Positions 61,302 to 64,000 of a stretch of 64,000 bases of DNA are shown here, piece after piece; within the stretch, counting starts at the first letter, position 1, and the number at the start of each line of letters is the position of its first letter. A program made the position numbers and the translations under genes. This stretch comes from Mastigias papua (taxonomy: Eukaryota > Cnidaria > Scyphozoa > Rhizostomeae > Mastigiidae), in contig OZ025282.1 of NCBI GenBank assembly GCA_964019165.1, positions 3,546,631-3,610,630 on the forward strand. Reading direction: 5' to 3'. The notes under the pieces are model-generated. The model was not told the origin of the DNA. It saw only the letters and a program-made list of their open reading frames with translations, and searched no databases.

Positions 61302-62601
61302 ATCACTTCGATTTAAACGTTGATAAACCAGTGCTACAAAGTCCCCTTCTTCCTCTCCTCCCCTGTTCCAAATTACTGACGATTGCTTGTTGATTACTGC
61401 AGGAAATGAGATCTTTCATTTCCCGTCCTTGTTACCCGGAAGAACAATTGTCTCGTGTCGGAAAACGAAAACGAGATTGATTTGGCTTCAATTTTACTTG
61501 CAAACATTAAGTGGATGTAAGTGGTAGTATCTTGTAGTAACTCCTACATACAATCTTATAAAACCAGTCTTGTCCTACTGTCCAAACAATTGCCTTAGCT
61601 GCAAGAATAAAAAACTGCTATGAAAAGATGTAGTGAGACAGATAATAAATTGAATGTGCTCATTTTTCATCTTCCTTACTTTCCGTTTTTATAGCCCTCT
61701 GGCAATTTACTTGCTCGCAGCAAACGACCCGTGCGCCAAAATCATTTCATGTATTTTAAGTCACTGATAGTTTTAACAATGAAAATGCTTCCCTATCGCA
61801 GGACATAGAAAACTGGTGTTCCTCAAGGATAAATGCTAAGTCCATAAGTATTTCCTATTTTTGTAAATCATGCTAGATATTCTTTCCTATCAACAAACCG
61901 CTGTGCCAGCACTTGATACTCTTTTCGCAGTGACTGAACGCCAATTTAAATGTTGATAACTTAAATGTGCGACTTAAGCAATGGCACTAACTTGTTTACC
62001 TGGCAACAGCGCCTAATCTACGTCAGTAACAATAGTGGAGCTCTTTTGAATAAGAAATGAATAGAAATATGTGAAGCCCTGCTGAACCTAAACACTGACT
62101 TTCGACAGCACCTCATCTAACCTCTATTCTTGCAATACAGCTAAGCAAAAAATAAATATGTTCTTTCATATATTTAATAGTTGATCTGCAAAAGTAGCTT
62201 GACACTACTTAGTAAGTGCACAGCTAATGTTGCTTTTCAAAGACCATTTTGGACATTCCAAAACAATTTGTGGCCGAGAACATTCTAAATTAGACATTGC
62301 TTGGCAATACTGTGGCTAGGCCGTAATTTTGTATCAGTAGGCTCGACAACAGACTCCTGCTGATCGTTTTTGAAGCCAATCACGCGTCTCATCTTTCCCT
62401 CCGAAAGGTATTCTTATCGACCCAATAAAACTATAATCTTCTTTTACTTTAACAGTTTTCGCAAGTGTCATTACAGCAGGGGCATCCCTAAGTTGGGGGT
62501 GCTGGGACTGTGGCACCCCCCTGAGAAAAGCCTCAGTCGGCAAATCGACTCGAAATATCACGTTAGTCGATAAAATCTTTTCAAGGTTAATATGCGTATT
62601 T
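61302..62601. other. OSTF1 upstream region, no further gene seen
   Basis: Non-coding. No TATA box or CpG island is obvious by eye and no exon could be supported. Confidence 0.45.
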
Positions 62602-62953
62602 ACGATTTTGACTCAACTTTGCAGACCAAATTGGCCAAGCCTCCCGCTCGGAAACTCTCAAGGGACGGCCAGTTTGATAGTCACTAGCCTTTCCAAACTT
62701 ATGCATATTTATATGTGTGTACTGTTGAGTGTAGTACTTCATGCATGTATTCATATATGCGGGTATCACTGAATGCACGATTCTGACTCAACTTGTAGAC
62801 CAAATTGGCCACGCCTCCCGCTCGGAACTTCTCGGGGGACGGGCCAGTTTGCTAGTCAATAACCTTCCAAACTTATACATATTTGTATGTGTGTACTGTT
62901 GAGTGTAGTACTTCATGCATGTATTCATATATGCGGGTATCGTTGAATGCATG
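62602..62953. repeat. Two tandem copies of a 175 bp unit
   Basis: Copy 1 at 62602-62776 and copy 2 at 62777-62953 share ACCAAATTGGCCA, CGCCTCCCGCTCGGAA, GTGTGTACTGTTGAGTGTAG and TATTCATATATGCGGGTATC. About 90% identical by eye, non-coding. Confidence 0.9.
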
Positions 62954-64000
62954 CACTAGTATTAATGTATGATAGTTTTCAATTCAGGTACTGTATATGC
63001 GGATCATTCATAGTTTCACTGTCTGGTTATAGGCAACAAATAGTCCGCATTTCAGTTATTCTAGTTTCAATGAAGAGATTATAGCTCGAGCAAATTAGTA
63101 TAAAACACAATATCACATGAAATGATAGATTACAAGAATATTATTTGGTGGATATAGGCGACTCATGAGATGGGGTTGGTGGTGTCAATACATACCTAGG
63201 CTTGCATAAAAGGAGGTTAATCAGGAGTGCTAATGATGTAGACGACAAATTTGTATCAAGGCTAGTGCTTATCTTTACAGGATGGCAAATGAGGGTAGCA
63301 TTTTCCTGTGAATCTGACAACTTTCCGAACTTTCTATAGCTGCTTAGTGTTTCAACTGACATAGGTCATTAAATCAAATAGACATTTACCTGCCTGTAGA
63401 TTGCTCTGCTCAAAAGCAAAAGATAAACAATTGTCGTTAAATTATCTTTACGTAGGAGTGGCATAGAAGGTTGAATGCAATTCTTGATTGAGGGTGGCTT
63501 GGGTAGACGACACAACATTGCACTGAATGGGACGTCAGCTCTTAGACCTAGACCGTCAATCCACAGCGGGTGCTCATACAGTAGTCACTCCATAGAATTC
63601 TCATCCATTCTAGAATATTTTCAACTATTCCTGATTTTACTGAAAAGGAAACTGGAGAAACTTGCAATGACTAGAGACTTCTTCTATGTGTAAATAGATG
63701 GGCAGTCCAAATGCTGCCTGCAAGGTTGTTAATTAACATTTGGGAGTACTATTTTATTTCAAAGAGTTGAATAATCTTGAAGTGCTAGGAATGTTACTGT
63801 ATAATATTAATGACATCACTATACTTGCTCTATTCTAGCCCCACTAATCATGATTTTAAACTAGGCATTACTACCTATTGATTTGCTAAAAAAGGGCCGA
63901 AAGCCATTTATATACAGGGAAGTAGATGTTATGTGAATCCAGCTGTCACAAGAAGCTCTCGATGAGTGTCTTTTTGTAAGCTGAGCAATGAGAATCAGTC
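62954..64000. other. Right end, nothing recognised
   Basis: No exon, RNA gene or repeat structure that I can support. Short open frames on both strands show no recognisable family. Confidence 0.45.

Overview
This window is AT-rich nuclear DNA from an animal, most likely an aquatic invertebrate. Four intron-containing, conserved metazoan genes can be rebuilt exon by exon with GT-AG splice sites and consistent phase: a CatSper2-type sperm ion-channel subunit, a GM2-activator-like lipid-binding protein, sorting nexin 27 (SNX27) and osteoclast-stimulating factor 1 (OSTF1). All four lie on the minus strand. The rest is Ty3/Gypsy LTR elements, CR1/L2-like LINEs, tRNA-derived SINEs, small inverted-repeat elements and very long (TA)n microsatellites. 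I cannot name the species.

Layout. 1-15.9 kb is a nest of transposable elements: the 3' end of one Gypsy element (1-947); a tandem array of about 108 bp units; an old minus-strand Gypsy element inserted in that array (1446-13867); a young plus-strand relative inserted inside the old one (3665-8690); two further insertions in the old gag; and a LINE 3' fragment. 15.9-19.5 kb is non-coding with (TA)n and fold-back elements. 19.5-33.5 kb is the CatSper2 gene (11 exons), carrying an almost intact LINE in antisense, a LINE 3' end, a SINE and an intronic hammerhead ribozyme. 35.3-38.5 kb is the GM2A-like gene (4 exons). 38.5-43.2 kb is non-coding with a SINE and palindromic (TA)n repeats. 43.2-53.9 kb is SNX27 (14 exons). 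55.2-61.3 kb is OSTF1 (11 exons). 61.3-64 kb has no gene that I can see.

Function. The host genes are not a pathway: CatSper2 is a sperm flagellar Ca2+-channel subunit, GM2A a lysosomal lipid-transfer cofactor, SNX27 an endosome-to-membrane recycling adaptor and OSTF1 an SH3/ankyrin signalling adaptor.

Most notable observations: (1) a hammerhead ribozyme with all core residues present, in sense orientation in the last intron of CatSper2; (2) two related Gypsy elements whose primer-binding site is complementary to their own LTR (15 nt and 13 nt, with different sequences), pointing to Tf1-like self-priming; (3) the same two elements both join gag to pol in one frame through a UGA-CUA stop context, pointing to readthrough; (4) a LINE whose N-terminus carries a 2A-like motif with Asn replaced by Cys; (5) a family of (TA)n-bracketed palindromes, some with decayed hammerhead-like cores. 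Exon coordinates were read by eye and checked by codon phase, so single-base errors are possible.
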